From Microbacterium paludicola (GTDB lineage: Bacteria; Actinomycetota; Actinomycetes; Actinomycetales; Microbacteriaceae), in NCBI RefSeq assembly GCF_015235415.1, contig NZ_JADGLL010000001.1, positions 62,001 to 126,000 on the forward strand: DNA of 64,000 nucleotides, in the 5' to 3' direction. Below, piece by piece: positions 30,321 through 39,247 of this stretch (position 1 is its first letter; every line of letters begins with the position of its first letter). The position numbers and the translations under genes are program-made. Under the pieces are notes generated by a model. That model saw nothing but the letters and a program-made list of their open reading frames with translations. It was not told the DNA's origin and made no database searches.

Positions 30321-31837
30321 GGGTCTCGCGCACCTGGGCCGTGGCGCTGACCGGCCTGCGGGGAGAACTCGTCGAAGTCGAGGCCGACATCACCGCGCAG
30401 ACGCCCGAGTTCAAGATCATCGGCCTCGGCGACAAGGCACTGGGGGAGGCACAGCGCCGCGTGATGAACGCGTGCGAGAACAGCGACATGCGACTGCCCG
30501 ACCGCCGCGTGACCGTGAACCTCTCGCCGGCGGGGCTTCCGAAGCAGGGAACCGGTTTCGACGTCGCGATCGCCGTCGCCTCCCTCGCTATTGACGGCTT
30601 CGTGCTGCCGGAGTCGCTCGCCCGCACCGTCCACATCGGAGAGCTCGGCCTGGATGGCCGGCTGCGTCCGGTTCCCGGCGTGCTTCCCGCCGTTCACGCG
30701 GCGGCCGGTCGCGGCTTCGAGCGGTTCGTCGTGCCCCACGCGAACCTCGCCGAGGCCGAACTGGTTCCCGGCATCGAGGTGCTGGGGGCCGTCTCGCTCG
30801 CCCAGGTCGCACGCTGGCACGGCGCCGACGTCGAGGTGCCCGACCTCGAGCCGGTGCCCGGTGACGCCATCGCGGTCCGGCGTGCGGAGCCGCTCGATCT
30901 CGCGGAGATCGTCGGGCAGCCCGCGGCCGTGGAGGCGCTCATCGCCGCGGCGGCCGGCGGCCACCACCTGCTGATGTCCGGTCCGCCGGGCGCGGGCAAG
31001 ACGATGCTCGCGCGGCGCCTTCCGGGCATCCTGCCGCCGCTCGACGACGAGGCGGCGCTCGAGGTCGCCTCGCTGCGATCTCTCGCCGGCGAGCGGATCG
31101 CCGCCCTGGACCGGACGCCGCCGTTCGAGGCGCCGCACCACTCGGCATCCATCGCCGCACTGGTGGGCGGCGGATCGCGCACCGCGCGACCGGGCGCCAT
31201 CGCCAGGGCGAGCAGGGGAGTGCTCTTCGTCGACGAGGCCGCAGAGGCGCCCGCCGGCGTGCTCGATGCGCTGCGTCAACCCCTCGAGCAGGGCCGGATC
31301 GAGATCCACCGCGCGGGCTTCCGCGCCGAGTTCCCCGCGCGGTTCCAGCTGCTGCTCGCGACCAACCCCTGCCCCTGCGGCGAATACGGAGTGCGGGGCG
31401 GCACCTGCACGTGCGCCCCCAGCGTGGTGCGGCGCTACCTCGCCAAGCTGTCCGGTCCGCTGCTCGACCGCATCGACATCGACCTGCGACTGCAGCGGGT
31501 GTCATCGACGCGTCCCGACGATGCGCCGGTCGTGAGCACCGCGCAGGCGCGGACGCGCGTGAAGGCGGCGCGCGACCGCGCGGCAGCGCGGCTGCAGGGC
31601 ACACCCTGGCGCGTCAACGCCGAGGTGCCGGGTGCCTGGCTGCGGCAGGGGCCTCGGGCGATCCGGCCCGAAACACGTCGGACGTTGGAGGCCGCGCTGC
31701 AGCGGGGCGCCATCACGCTCCGCGGCTACGACCGGATCCTGCGGCTCGCCTGGACTCTTGCCGACCTCGGCGGGCGCGACGAGCCCTCGGCCGTCGACGT
31801 GGGGCAGGCCCTGTTCCTGAAGAAAGGTGTCTCCTGA
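30317..31837 (+). CDS. comM: YifB/ComM family Mg-chelatase-like AAA+ ATPase
   Basis: A 506-residue protein: N-terminal Lon-like domain (residues 1-170, KIIGLGDKALGEAQRRV, LSPAGLPKQGTGFD), then an AAA+ ATPase with Walker A SGPPGAGKTMLARR and Walker B VLFVDEAAEA, a cysteine-rich NPCPCGEYG...CTCAP insert and a C-terminal Mg-chelatase domain. ComM is a hexameric branch-migration helicase that helps DNA uptake recombination. It shares one base with dprA, another transformation protein. Confidence 0.94.
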   Translation: MRVSRTWAVALTGLRGELVEVEADITAQTPEFKIIGLGDKALGEAQRRVMNACENSDMRLPDRRVTVNLSPAGLPKQGTGFDVAIAVASLAIDGFVLPESLARTVHIGELGLDGRLRPVPGVLPAVHAAAGRGFERFVVPHANLAEAELVPGIEVLGAVSLAQVARWHGADVEVPDLEPVPGDAIAVRRAEPLDLAEIVGQPAAVEALIAAAAGGHHLLMSGPPGAGKTMLARRLPGILPPLDDEAALEVASLRSLAGERIAALDRTPPFEAPHHSASIAALVGGGSRTARPGAIARASRGVLFVDEAAEAPAGVLDALRQPLEQGRIEIHRAGFRAEFPARFQLLLATNPCPCGEYGVRGGTCTCAPSVVRRYLAKLSGPLLDRIDIDLRLQRVSSTRPDDAPVVSTAQARTRVKAARDRAAARLQGTPWRVNAEVPGAWLRQGPRAIRPETRRTLEAALQRGAITLRGYDRILRLAWTLADLGGRDEPSAVDVGQALFLKKGVS

Positions 31838-33030
31838 TGACGACTCCGATGAGCGTGATGTCGGACCCCGGTCTGCGAAGAGCCGTGGAACGCGTGGCCT
31901 CCCCGCTCGGCGACCCTGAGCTGCTGACGGCCCGCCTCGCCTGGAGTGCGCTGGCGGAGCCGGGCGACAGCGTGAGCGGTCGGCTGGTGGCCGAATGCGG
32001 TCCGGTCGCGGCGCTGCGCCTCGTCGAGGACCTCGCGACCGGAGTGCCGACCCCCGAGATCCCGGGCGTGACGCCGCAGGAACTGACCACCTCGCTGCGG
32101 CGCTGGCAACCGCGACTCGATGCGCGCATGTTCGAGTCGCTCGCCGTCGTGGCCGTGAAGGCGGGGCTCGCCGTGCTCACGCCCGAGGGCCCGCTGTGGC
32201 CGGAGCGATTCGAGGATCTCGCCGAGCACGCACCGCTGGCGCTGTGGGTGCGCGGCGAGCCTGCGGCACTCGGCGGGCTCGACCGCTCCGCCGCCCTCGT
32301 CGGTGCGCGGGCGGCCACCCCATACGGCGAGCACGTGTCCGCGACCCTGGCGGGCGAGCTGGCGGAACAGGGCGTCGGCATCGTGTCCGGCGGCGCGTAC
32401 GGTGTGGACGGCGCCGCCCACCGGGCGGCCCTGGGCGTTCAGGGCACGACGGTCGCCTTCGTGGCGGGTGGCGCAGATCGCGTGTATCCGGCGGCCCACG
32501 CGCACCTGTTCGCCCGTATCGCGGATGGCGGCGCTGTCATCGCGGAAGTGCCTCCGGGCGGCACGCCGACGAAGTGGCGCTTTCTCATGCGCAACCGCCT
32601 CATCGCCGCGGTGAGCGCCGCCACCGTCGTGGTCGAGGCCGGCTGGCGCAGCGGCTCGCTGAACACCGCGGGCCACGCGGCCGCGCTCGGGCGCCCGCTC
32701 GGCGCCGTGCCCGGCCCCGTGACGAGCGCGACATCGGAGGGATGCCATCGGCTGCTGCGCGAGTTCGACGCGACGTGCATCACGCGCGCATCGGATGTCC
32801 TCGAACTCGTCGGCGAGTGGGGCGTCGGCGACGACCGCACCGGCGCCGACCGCCCGCGCCCCGAGGCGATCCGGGTGCTGGACGCTCTCGCCGTGCGCGC
32901 GTGGCGCACGCTCGACGACATCGCCCGCCGCTCCGGCATGTCCCTCGCCGAGGTGCAGGCGGAGCTCGGTCTCCTCGAACTCGACGGCCGCATCGAATCG
33001 TCCCTCGACGGCTGGCGCCTCCATCGCTGA
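31837..33030 (+). CDS. dprA: DNA-processing protein DprA
   Basis: DprA (397 aa) loads RecA on incoming single-stranded DNA. The Rossmann-like core carries LVGARAATPYGEHVS, GIVSGGAYGVDGAAHRAAL, VAGGADRVYPAAH and PPGGTPTKWRFLMRNRLIA. A C-terminal winged-helix region (RTLDDIARRSGMSLAEVQAEL) completes it. ATG 31837 overlaps the comM stop (TGATG). With comM it suggests retained DNA-processing functions; no uptake genes are in the window. Confidence 0.95.
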   Translation: MTTPMSVMSDPGLRRAVERVASPLGDPELLTARLAWSALAEPGDSVSGRLVAECGPVAALRLVEDLATGVPTPEIPGVTPQELTTSLRRWQPRLDARMFESLAVVAVKAGLAVLTPEGPLWPERFEDLAEHAPLALWVRGEPAALGGLDRSAALVGARAATPYGEHVSATLAGELAEQGVGIVSGGAYGVDGAAHRAALGVQGTTVAFVAGGADRVYPAAHAHLFARIADGGAVIAEVPPGGTPTKWRFLMRNRLIAAVSAATVVVEAGWRSGSLNTAGHAAALGRPLGAVPGPVTSATSEGCHRLLREFDATCITRASDVLELVGEWGVGDDRTGADRPRPEAIRVLDALAVRAWRTLDDIARRSGMSLAEVQAELGLLELDGRIESSLDGWRLHR

Positions 33031-33089
33031 CGGCAGTCGGCGCGGCGGGTCGGCGCGGCCGGGTGTCCCCGACGCGGGAAGCTTGAGTC

Positions 33090-33992
33090 ATGCTGCTGAC
33101 CCGCGCGACCGAGGCGTTCGCGGCGCACCTCGAGAAGGTGCGTCGGCTCTCGTCCGCGACCGTGCGGGCATACCGGAACGACCTGCACGGCCTTGTCGAG
33201 GTGACCGGCGACATCGACGTCCGCGAAGTCGACCTCGAGCACCTGCGCGGGTGGCAATGGCAGGCGACGCGACGAGGCGATGCCCGGTCGACACTGGCGC
33301 GCCGGACCTCCGCCGCCCGGGCCTTCTTCCGCTGGGCGCACGAGGAAGGGCTCGTCGCGGTCGACCCCAGCCTGCGCCTCGTCGCACCAAAGCGCGGGCG
33401 GACCCTTCCGCACGTCGCGACGGCCGACGCGCTCCGCGGCGTGCTCGAGCGCCTGGAGCTGCAGGCGCGGGACGGCGAGCCGCTCGTGCTGCGGGATCAC
33501 GCGCTGCTCGAGCTGCTGTACGGCGCCGGCATCCGGGTCTCCGAGCTGGCCGGGCTGGACGTCGATGACGTGGATCTCGACCGTGGCACCGTCCGCGTGC
33601 TCGGCAAGGGATCGAAAGAGCGGGTCGTTCCATTCGGCGCTCCCGCCACCCGCGCGATCGCCGCCTACCTCACCCGCGCGCGTCCCGTCCTCGCGGCGCG
33701 TGCGACGGCATCCGGCCCCGCGCTGTTCCTCGGGGTGCGGGGCGGACGGGTCGGCCCCCGCGCGGTGTACGACGTCGTCACGCGCGAGGTCGGCCCCGCA
33801 CTCGGCTCGAGCGCGGTCGGTCCGCACACGCTGCGCCACTCCGCGGCGACGCACCTGCTGGACGGCGGCGCAGACCTGCGCGCGGTGCAGGAGCTGCTCG
33901 GCCACGCGAGCCTCGGCACGACGCAGATCTACACGCACGTCTCGTCCGAGCGGCTCGCCGCCGCGTACAAGCTCGCCCACCCGCGCGCCTGA
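33090..33992 (+). CDS. xerC: Tyrosine recombinase XerC
   Basis: A 300-residue recombinase that resolves chromosome dimers at dif. The N-terminal SAM-like DNA-binding domain covers residues 1-90. Catalytic residues are seen in GAGIRVSELAGLD (Arg), GKGSKERVVPF (Lys), HTLRHSAATHLLDGG (His, Arg) and LLGHASLGTTQIYTHV (His, Tyr). Position between dprA and the rpsB region is standard for actinobacteria, so it is housekeeping rather than a mobile-element integrase. Confidence 0.95.
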   Translation: MLLTRATEAFAAHLEKVRRLSSATVRAYRNDLHGLVEVTGDIDVREVDLEHLRGWQWQATRRGDARSTLARRTSAARAFFRWAHEEGLVAVDPSLRLVAPKRGRTLPHVATADALRGVLERLELQARDGEPLVLRDHALLELLYGAGIRVSELAGLDVDDVDLDRGTVRVLGKGSKERVVPFGAPATRAIAAYLTRARPVLAARATASGPALFLGVRGGRVGPRAVYDVVTREVGPALGSSAVGPHTLRHSAATHLLDGGADLRAVQELLGHASLGTTQIYTHVSSERLAAAYKLAHPRA

Positions 33993-33995
33993 GCG

Positions 33996-34517
33996 CTAGC
34001 AGCAGGGAAGCAGCACGGCCCGGGGGATGCCGCCGAGCAGCAGGAGCGGGTTGATGTACTCCCCGTCGAGACGCACGCCGAAATGAAGGGAGCCCGGCGC
34101 CGAATGGCCGCCCGTCGCCACGGTGCCGACCACGTCGCCGCGCGCGACGGTGTCGCCGGGGGAGAGGTCCGAGCTGACCGGCTCGAGCGTCGTGACGAGC
34201 CCGCCGCCGTGGTCGATCGTGAGGAGCGGACGGTCGACGACCGTGCCCGAGAACGCCACGGTCCCGGAGGCGGGCGCGAGCGCGTCCGATCCGACCGCCG
34301 CCGCGACGTCGATCCCGCGGTGACCGGGCCCGTAAGCATGGGCGGGAGCGGCATAGGGCTCGACGACGCGCACGCCGCCCGGCACGGGCCAGATCCAGAC
34401 CTCGGCCGTCTCGATGCGCGACTCCGGATCCGGCGCGGCCGCGGCCGCGGCGGGTACGGCGAGCAGGGTCACAGCCAGCGCCATCGCCGCCGCGATCCGC
34501 TTCACCTGACCGGTCAT
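33996..34517 (-). CDS. Secreted M23-type peptidase-like protein
   Basis: A 173-residue exported protein: signal peptide (about residues 1-28, AAAMALAVTLLAVPAAAAAA) and a LytM/M23 domain. HRGIDVA supplies the His and Asp zinc ligands. At the second motif, the usual HxH is replaced by SLHFGVRLDG, so the first histidine is missing. The protein ends LLPCC. ATG 34517 was chosen to give a compact signal peptide. It may bind or cut peptidoglycan; activity is doubtful. It is convergent with xerC, four bases away. Confidence 0.83.
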   Translation of the reverse strand: MTGQVKRIAAAMALAVTLLAVPAAAAAAPDPESRIETAEVWIWPVPGGVRVVEPYAAPAHAYGPGHRGIDVAAAVGSDALAPASGTVAFSGTVVDRPLLTIDHGGGLVTTLEPVSSDLSPGDTVARGDVVGTVATGGHSAPGSLHFGVRLDGEYINPLLLLGGIPRAVLLPCC

Positions 34518-34884
34518 GCCTACAGCGTCCGGCACTCGTCACTGCGGGGCCGAGGTGTCCACAGCGGGACCGGCGCGAACGGCAGGATCCGCCGCTGTGG
34601 ACGACACCGCGAACGACCGGTGAACGCGGCCGGCCACGGCGCGTCCGCGGGGTCCCGCCCTGATACACTTGAGGTCGCATCCCGTGTATCGGGATGACTC
34701 CGCGTGCCCACAGCGACAACGCATCTCCGGATGAACGTCGTGGCATCCACTCCCATCGGTCCCTCTTCGTGAGGGCGGGTGTGTGCCGGGCACCAGGCTC
34801 GCCGGTCGACCGACCGGCAGATCAAAACCGCAATCGGCATGTGCCGGACAAGGTCCGCACGCGCCCAGAATCAAGGAGAAGACC
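34518..34884 (+). promoter_or_regulatory. rpsB promoter and structured leader
   Basis: This 367-base stretch holds no gene. TGATACACT (34661-34669) is an extended -10. Just after it, CATCCCG-TGTAT-CGGGATG (34678-34696) is a perfect 7-bp hairpin. Further short stems occur (CCCTC-TTCGT-GAGGG near 34761-34775, CCGGTCGACCGACCGG near 34801). The leader of roughly 210 bases is long enough for S2 feedback control. AAGGAGAAG precedes the ATG. Confidence 0.6.
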
Positions 34885-35769
34885 ATGGCTGTGGTCACCA
34901 TCCGCCAGCTGCTCGACAGCGGCGTGCACTTCGGACACCAGACCCGTCGGTGGAACCCGAAGGTCAAGCGCTTCATCCTCACGGAGCGCAGCGGCATCCA
35001 CATCATCGACCTCCAGCAGTCGCTGACGTACATCGACAAGGCGTACGACTTCGTCAAGGAGACCGTCGCCCGTGGCGGCACCGTGCTGTTCGTCGGCACG
35101 AAGAAGCAGGCGCAGGAGGTGCTCGCCGAGCAGGCGACCCGCGTCGGCCAGCCCTACGTGAACGAGCGCTGGCTCGGTGGTCTGCTGACCAACTTCCAGA
35201 CCGTGTCGAAGCGCCTCGCGCGCATGAAGGAGCTCGAGGAGCTCGACTTCAACGACCCGGCCGGCACCGGCTTCACCAAGAAGGAGCTGCTGCTCAAGAA
35301 GCGCGAGCTGGACAAGCTCCACAAGTCGCTCGGCGGCATCCGCAACCTCACGCGCACGCCCTCGGCCCTGTGGGTCGTCGACGCCAAGCGCGAGCACCTC
35401 GCGATCGACGAGGCGAAGAAGCTGGGCATCCCGGTCATCGGCATCCTCGACACGAACGTCGACCCCGACGACCTGCAGTACCCGATCCCGGGTAACGACG
35501 ACGCCATCCGCTCGGTGGGCCTGCTGACGCGCATCATCGCCGACGCCGCCGCCGAGGGCCTGCAGCAGAAGCACAACCCCGAGGGTGACGCCGAGCCGCT
35601 GGCCGAGTGGGAGCGCGAGCTCCTCGAGACCCCGGCCGAGACCGAGGCGCCCGCCGCCGAGGCGACCAAGGCGCCCGCCGCGGAGGAGACCCCGGCCGCT
35701 GAGGCCGAGGTCGCCGAGGAGCCGGCCGCCGAGGCCGAGGCTCCCGCCGCCGAGACCACCGAGAAGTAA
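34885..35769 (+). CDS. rpsB: 30S ribosomal protein S2
   Basis: S2 (294 aa). Core segments are [48 protein letters not shown] and [14 protein letters not shown]. After about residue 245 it has a 45-residue Ala/Pro/Glu-rich tail (repeated EAPAAE units), longer than in most bacteria but known in high-GC actinobacteria. ATG 34885 follows AAGGAG. tsf follows 48 bases later in the same operon. Confidence 0.98.
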   Translation: MAVVTIRQLLDSGVHFGHQTRRWNPKVKRFILTERSGIHIIDLQQSLTYIDKAYDFVKETVARGGTVLFVGTKKQAQEVLAEQATRVGQPYVNERWLGGLLTNFQTVSKRLARMKELEELDFNDPAGTGFTKKELLLKKRELDKLHKSLGGIRNLTRTPSALWVVDAKREHLAIDEAKKLGIPVIGILDTNVDPDDLQYPIPGNDDAIRSVGLLTRIIADAAAEGLQQKHNPEGDAEPLAEWERELLETPAETEAPAAEATKAPAAEETPAAEAEVAEEPAAEAEAPAAETTEK

Positions 35770-35817
35770 GTCGTCCGGATCCGACCGGATCCACCGAACC
35801 TGAGGAGCCAGCAACAA

Positions 35818-36645
35818 ATGGCCAACTTCACCATCGCCGACATCAAGGCGCTGCGCGAGCAGCTCGGCACGGGCATGGTCGACACCAAGAAGGCGCTCGA
35901 GGAGGCCGACGGCGACGTCGAGAAGGCCACCGAGATCCTCCGTCTCAAGGGTGCGAAGGGCAACGCGAAGCGTGCCGACCGCTCCACGAGCGAGGGCCTC
36001 GTCGCCGCGCGCGAGGTCGACGGCAAGGTCACGCTGATCGAGCTCGCCTGCGAGACCGACTTCGTCGCCAAGAACGACCGTTTCATCGCGCTGGCCGACA
36101 AGGTGGCCGACGCGGCCGCCGCCGTCGCCGCCGACTCGGCCGAGGCCGCGCTTGCCGCCGCCGCGGGCGACAAGACGGTCGAGCAGCTGATCTCGGACGA
36201 GGCAGCCATCATCGGCGAGAAGGTCGAGCTGCGCCGCGTGCGCACGCTGTCCGGCGACGCCTTCCAGGTCTACCTCCACAAGACCAGCAAGGACCTGCCT
36301 CCGCAGGTCGGCGTGGCGGTCGCGTACACGGGCGGCGACGCCGAGACGGCTCGCAGCATCGCGCAGCACATCTCGTTCGCGAACCCGTCGTACCTGACGC
36401 GCGACGAGGTCCCCGAGGCCGAGGTCGAGAAGGAGCGTGCGGTCGTGACCGAGCTCACGCGCCAGGAGGGCAAGCCCGAGGCTGCCCTTCCGAAGATCGT
36501 CGAGGGTCGCATCAACGCCTACTTCAAGCAGGTCGCCCTGCTCGACCAGGCGTACGCCAAGGACGACAAGCAGTCCGTGAAGCAGGTGGCCGAGGCCGCC
36601 GGCATCACGATCACCGGCTTCGTCCGCTTCAAGGTCGGCGCGTAG
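35818..36645 (+). CDS. tsf: Elongation factor Ts
   Basis: EF-Ts (275 aa) recycles EF-Tu-GDP. The N-terminal UBA-like domain (FTIADIKALREQLGTGMVDTK) and the nucleotide-exchange TDFVAKNDRF motif (TDFV at about residue 80) are canonical. ATG 35818 has GAGGAG 12 bases upstream. A strong hairpin terminator follows 11 bases after the stop, ending the rpsB-tsf unit. Confidence 0.98.
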   Translation: MANFTIADIKALREQLGTGMVDTKKALEEADGDVEKATEILRLKGAKGNAKRADRSTSEGLVAAREVDGKVTLIELACETDFVAKNDRFIALADKVADAAAAVAADSAEAALAAAAGDKTVEQLISDEAAIIGEKVELRRVRTLSGDAFQVYLHKTSKDLPPQVGVAVAYTGGDAETARSIAQHISFANPSYLTRDEVPEAEVEKERAVVTELTRQEGKPEAALPKIVEGRINAYFKQVALLDQAYAKDDKQSVKQVAEAAGITITGFVRFKVGA

Positions 36646-36656
36646 CAGCGTCTCGA

Positions 36657-36693
36657 GGGGGCTCGGATCCATCCCGGATCCGGGCCCCCTTTC
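36657..36693 (+). terminator. Rho-independent terminator after tsf
   Basis: GGGGGCTCGGATCC (36657-36670) and GGATCCGGGCCCCC (36676-36689) form a 14-bp stem with one wobble pair and a five-base loop, followed by TTTCC. Confidence 0.85.
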
Positions 36694-36778
36694 CGCGCGC
36701 GGCGGCGAACTCGCTGCGCGCTCCCTGCGGAGACCACCGCCACCGGTAGCGTAGGAACGCGACGAGAGGAACACACAC

Positions 36779-37498
36779 GTGATCGATGAGAAGACCGGGC
36801 GCCGCCGCGTCCTGCTCAAGCTCTCCGGCGAGGCCTTCGGGGGCGGGCAGCTGGGTGTGAACCCGGATGTCGTCAGCCAGATCGCCCGTGAGATCGCCGA
36901 GGCGACCGATCGCGTGGAGATCGCCATCGTCGTCGGCGGCGGCAACTTCTTCCGCGGTGCCGAGCTGAGCCAGCGCGGGATGGACCGCGGACGCGCCGAC
37001 TACATGGGAATGCTGGGCACGGTGATGAATGCGCTCGCCCTGCAGGACTTCCTCGAGCAGGCAGGGGCCGCCACCCGTGTGCAGTCGGCAATCGCCATGA
37101 CGCAGGTCGCCGAGCCGTACATCCCGCGTCGCGCGCAGCGCCACATGGAGAAGGGCCGCGTTGTGATCTTCGGCGCCGGCGCCGGGCTTCCATACTTCTC
37201 GACTGACACCGTCGCCGCTCAGCGCGCGCTGGAGATCGGCGCGGACGAGGTTCTCGTCGCGAAGAACGGCGTCGACGGCGTCTACACGGCCGACCCGCGC
37301 ACCGACCCGACGGCCACGAAGCTCGACACCGTGAGCTACGCCGACGCGCTCGTCCAGGGCCTGAAGGTCGTCGACTCGACCGCGTTCAGCCTCTGCATGG
37401 ACAACCGGATCGACATGCGCGTGTTCGGCATGGAGCCGTCGGGCAACGTCACGCAGGCCCTCCTCGGCGCCGAGATCGGCACGCTGGTCACGGCCTGA
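36779..37498 (+). CDS. pyrH: UMP kinase
   Basis: A hexameric amino-acid-kinase-fold enzyme (239 aa) phosphorylating UMP. Motifs: [42 protein letters not shown] and [18 protein letters not shown] 36779 has GAGAGGA nine bases upstream. It lies after the tsf terminator and probably has its own promoter (TAGCGT near 36747). frr follows 78 bases later. Confidence 0.97.
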   Translation: MIDEKTGRRRVLLKLSGEAFGGGQLGVNPDVVSQIAREIAEATDRVEIAIVVGGGNFFRGAELSQRGMDRGRADYMGMLGTVMNALALQDFLEQAGAATRVQSAIAMTQVAEPYIPRRAQRHMEKGRVVIFGAGAGLPYFSTDTVAAQRALEIGADEVLVAKNGVDGVYTADPRTDPTATKLDTVSYADALVQGLKVVDSTAFSLCMDNRIDMRVFGMEPSGNVTQALLGAEIGTLVTA

Positions 37499-37538
37499 GG
37501 CGGGCCCGCCGCTCCCAGAGCGCGCCCAGCGCGCACAC

Positions 37539-37544
37539 TAAACT
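37539..37544 (+). promoter_or_regulatory. Probable -10 for frr
   Basis: TAAACT, 32 bases before the frr GTG start; GGAG lies six bases before that start. No clear -35. Confidence 0.4.
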
Positions 37545-37576
37545 CTTCAAGTACCACCCCGACGAATGGAGTCACC

Positions 37577-38131
37577 GTGATCGCGGACGTCCTGGCCGAA
37601 GCCACTTCCCGCATGGATCGAGCCGTCGAGGCGGCGAAGGAGGACTTCTCCACTGTCCGCACCGGTCGCGCCAACCCCCAGCTGTTCCAGAAGGTCCTCG
37701 TCGACTACTACGGCACGCCCACGCCGCTGCAGCAGCTCGCGGCGCTCGCCAACCCGGAGGCGCGCACGCTGCTCGTGACGCCGTACGACAAGTCGGCGCT
37801 GAAGGCGATCGAGGACGCGATCCGCGAGATGCCGAACCTCGGGGCGAACCCGACCAACGACGGCAACCTGATCCGCATCACCATGCCCGAGCTGACCTCG
37901 GAGCGCCGCAAGGAGTTCGTGAAGCTCGTGCGCACCAAGGGCGAGGACGCGAAGGTGCGCATCCGCGGCATCCGCCGTCAGATCAAGGACGACCTCGACG
38001 CGCTGAAGGACGAGATCGGCGAGGACGACATCGCCCGCGGCGAGAAGGAGCTCGACGCCATCACGAAGGCGCACGTCGAGAAGATCGACGAGGCCCTCAA
38101 GCACAAAGAGGCAGAGCTTCTCGAGGTCTGA
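37577..38131 (+). CDS. frr: Ribosome recycling factor
   Basis: RRF (184 aa) splits post-termination ribosomes with EF-G. Clear segments: [61 protein letters not shown] and [13 protein letters not shown] 37577 with GGAG upstream. cdsA begins three bases after the stop. Confidence 0.98.
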   Translation: MIADVLAEATSRMDRAVEAAKEDFSTVRTGRANPQLFQKVLVDYYGTPTPLQQLAALANPEARTLLVTPYDKSALKAIEDAIREMPNLGANPTNDGNLIRITMPELTSERRKEFVKLVRTKGEDAKVRIRGIRRQIKDDLDALKDEIGEDDIARGEKELDAITKAHVEKIDEALKHKEAELLEV

Positions 38132-38134
38132 TCC

Positions 38135-39247
38135 ATGAGCGACGTTCCGGAGGCAGAGGGGGCGGCGGCCGACGCATCGCGCCGTCCCGCCGCGCCGCAC
38201 GGCGCGGAGCAGCCGAGCCTCGTGACGCCGCCCGTCAGCGCGCCGCCCGAGGTGAAGCACGAGAGCCTTCCCGCGGCGTCGCGCGTGGATCACGCGGCCG
38301 AGCTGCAGGCGCGCATCCGCGCCGCCCGCAGCGAGTTCGAGATGCACGCGGCGCACGCCCGCGACCAGTTCGACGAGGCGAACGAGCGCATCAAGGCGCG
38401 CACCGGCCGCGATCTGCTCGTGGCGATCGCGATCGGCCTCGCGATCGGCGTGATCACGGTGTCGTCGCTGGTCTTCGTCAAGTGGACGTTCACGATCTTC
38501 GCGGCGGCGGCCGCCGTGCTCAGCGTCTTCGAGCTCTCCCGCGCGCTGCAGGCGGGCGGCCGTCGCATCGACCTGGTGCCGCAGCTCGCCGCCGTGGCGC
38601 TGCTGCTGGTCTCGGGCTACGCCGGTGACCTGTGGCTTCACTGGTCGATGCTGTTCGCGTCCATCGCGCTCGTGATCGTCTGGCGCCTGATGGCGCAGAT
38701 GGCCGCGCAGGACGGCCGGGTGTACGCGGATGTGCTCGCCGACGTCGCCGTCGGCGCGTTCGTGACGCTGTACGTGCCGTTCCTTGCAAGCCTCGCGCTT
38801 GTGCTGCTGCGTGAGCCCGGCGGCGAGTGGTGGGTCCTGGCGTTCATCGCGGTGGTGGTCGTCGCGGACACGGGGGCGTACGCTGCGGGTCTCGCCTTCG
38901 GCCGCACGCCGATGGCGCCTCGGATCAGCCCGAACAAGACGTGGGAGGGCTTCGCCGGCGCGGTCCTCGCCTCGCTCGTCGCGGGCGCCCTGCTCGCGCA
39001 CTTCATGCTCGGGCTGCCCTGGTGGAGCGGCCTCATCTTCGGTGCCGTCGTCATGGGCACCGCGACCGCTGGGGACCTCAGCGAGTCGATGGTCAAGCGC
39101 GATTTGGGGATCAAGGACATGAGCTCGTGGCTTCCTGGGCACGGGGGAGTGCTTGACCGTCTCGACAGCATCCTGCCGTCGGTGACGGCGGCGCTCATCC
39201 TGCACCACCTGCTGGCGCCGCTGGGCGCGTCGGGGGTCACCCCGTGA
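38135..39247 (+). CDS. cdsA: Phosphatidate cytidylyltransferase CdsA
   Basis: An integral membrane enzyme (370 aa) making CDP-diacylglycerol. The C-terminal signature SMVKRDLGIKDMSSWLPGHG, then GVLDRLDS, is intact, and about eight membrane helices begin near residue 90. The first 85 residues are unusual: a Pro/Ala-rich stretch and a charged helical segment (AELQARIRAARSEFEMHAAH) that may form a coiled coil in the cytoplasm. The stop overlaps the GTG of a DivIVA-like gene (GTGA). Confidence 0.95.
   Translation: MSDVPEAEGAAADASRRPAAPHGAEQPSLVTPPVSAPPEVKHESLPAASRVDHAAELQARIRAARSEFEMHAAHARDQFDEANERIKARTGRDLLVAIAIGLAIGVITVSSLVFVKWTFTIFAAAAAVLSVFELSRALQAGGRRIDLVPQLAAVALLLVSGYAGDLWLHWSMLFASIALVIVWRLMAQMAAQDGRVYADVLADVAVGAFVTLYVPFLASLALVLLREPGGEWWVLAFIAVVVVADTGAYAAGLAFGRTPMAPRISPNKTWEGFAGAVLASLVAGALLAHFMLGLPWWSGLIFGAVVMGTATAGDLSESMVKRDLGIKDMSSWLPGHGGVLDRLDSILPSVTAALILHHLLAPLGASGVTP

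Noticed and set aside
33090-33992. Tyrosine recombinase as sign of a mobile element
   Set aside because: It has XerC motifs and sits in the conserved dprA-xerC-rpsB interval; no att sites or phage genes are near.
35636-35766. Short GC-rich repeats as a CRISPR-like array
   Set aside because: They are the Ala/Pro/Glu codon repeats of the S2 tail, in frame and without spacers.
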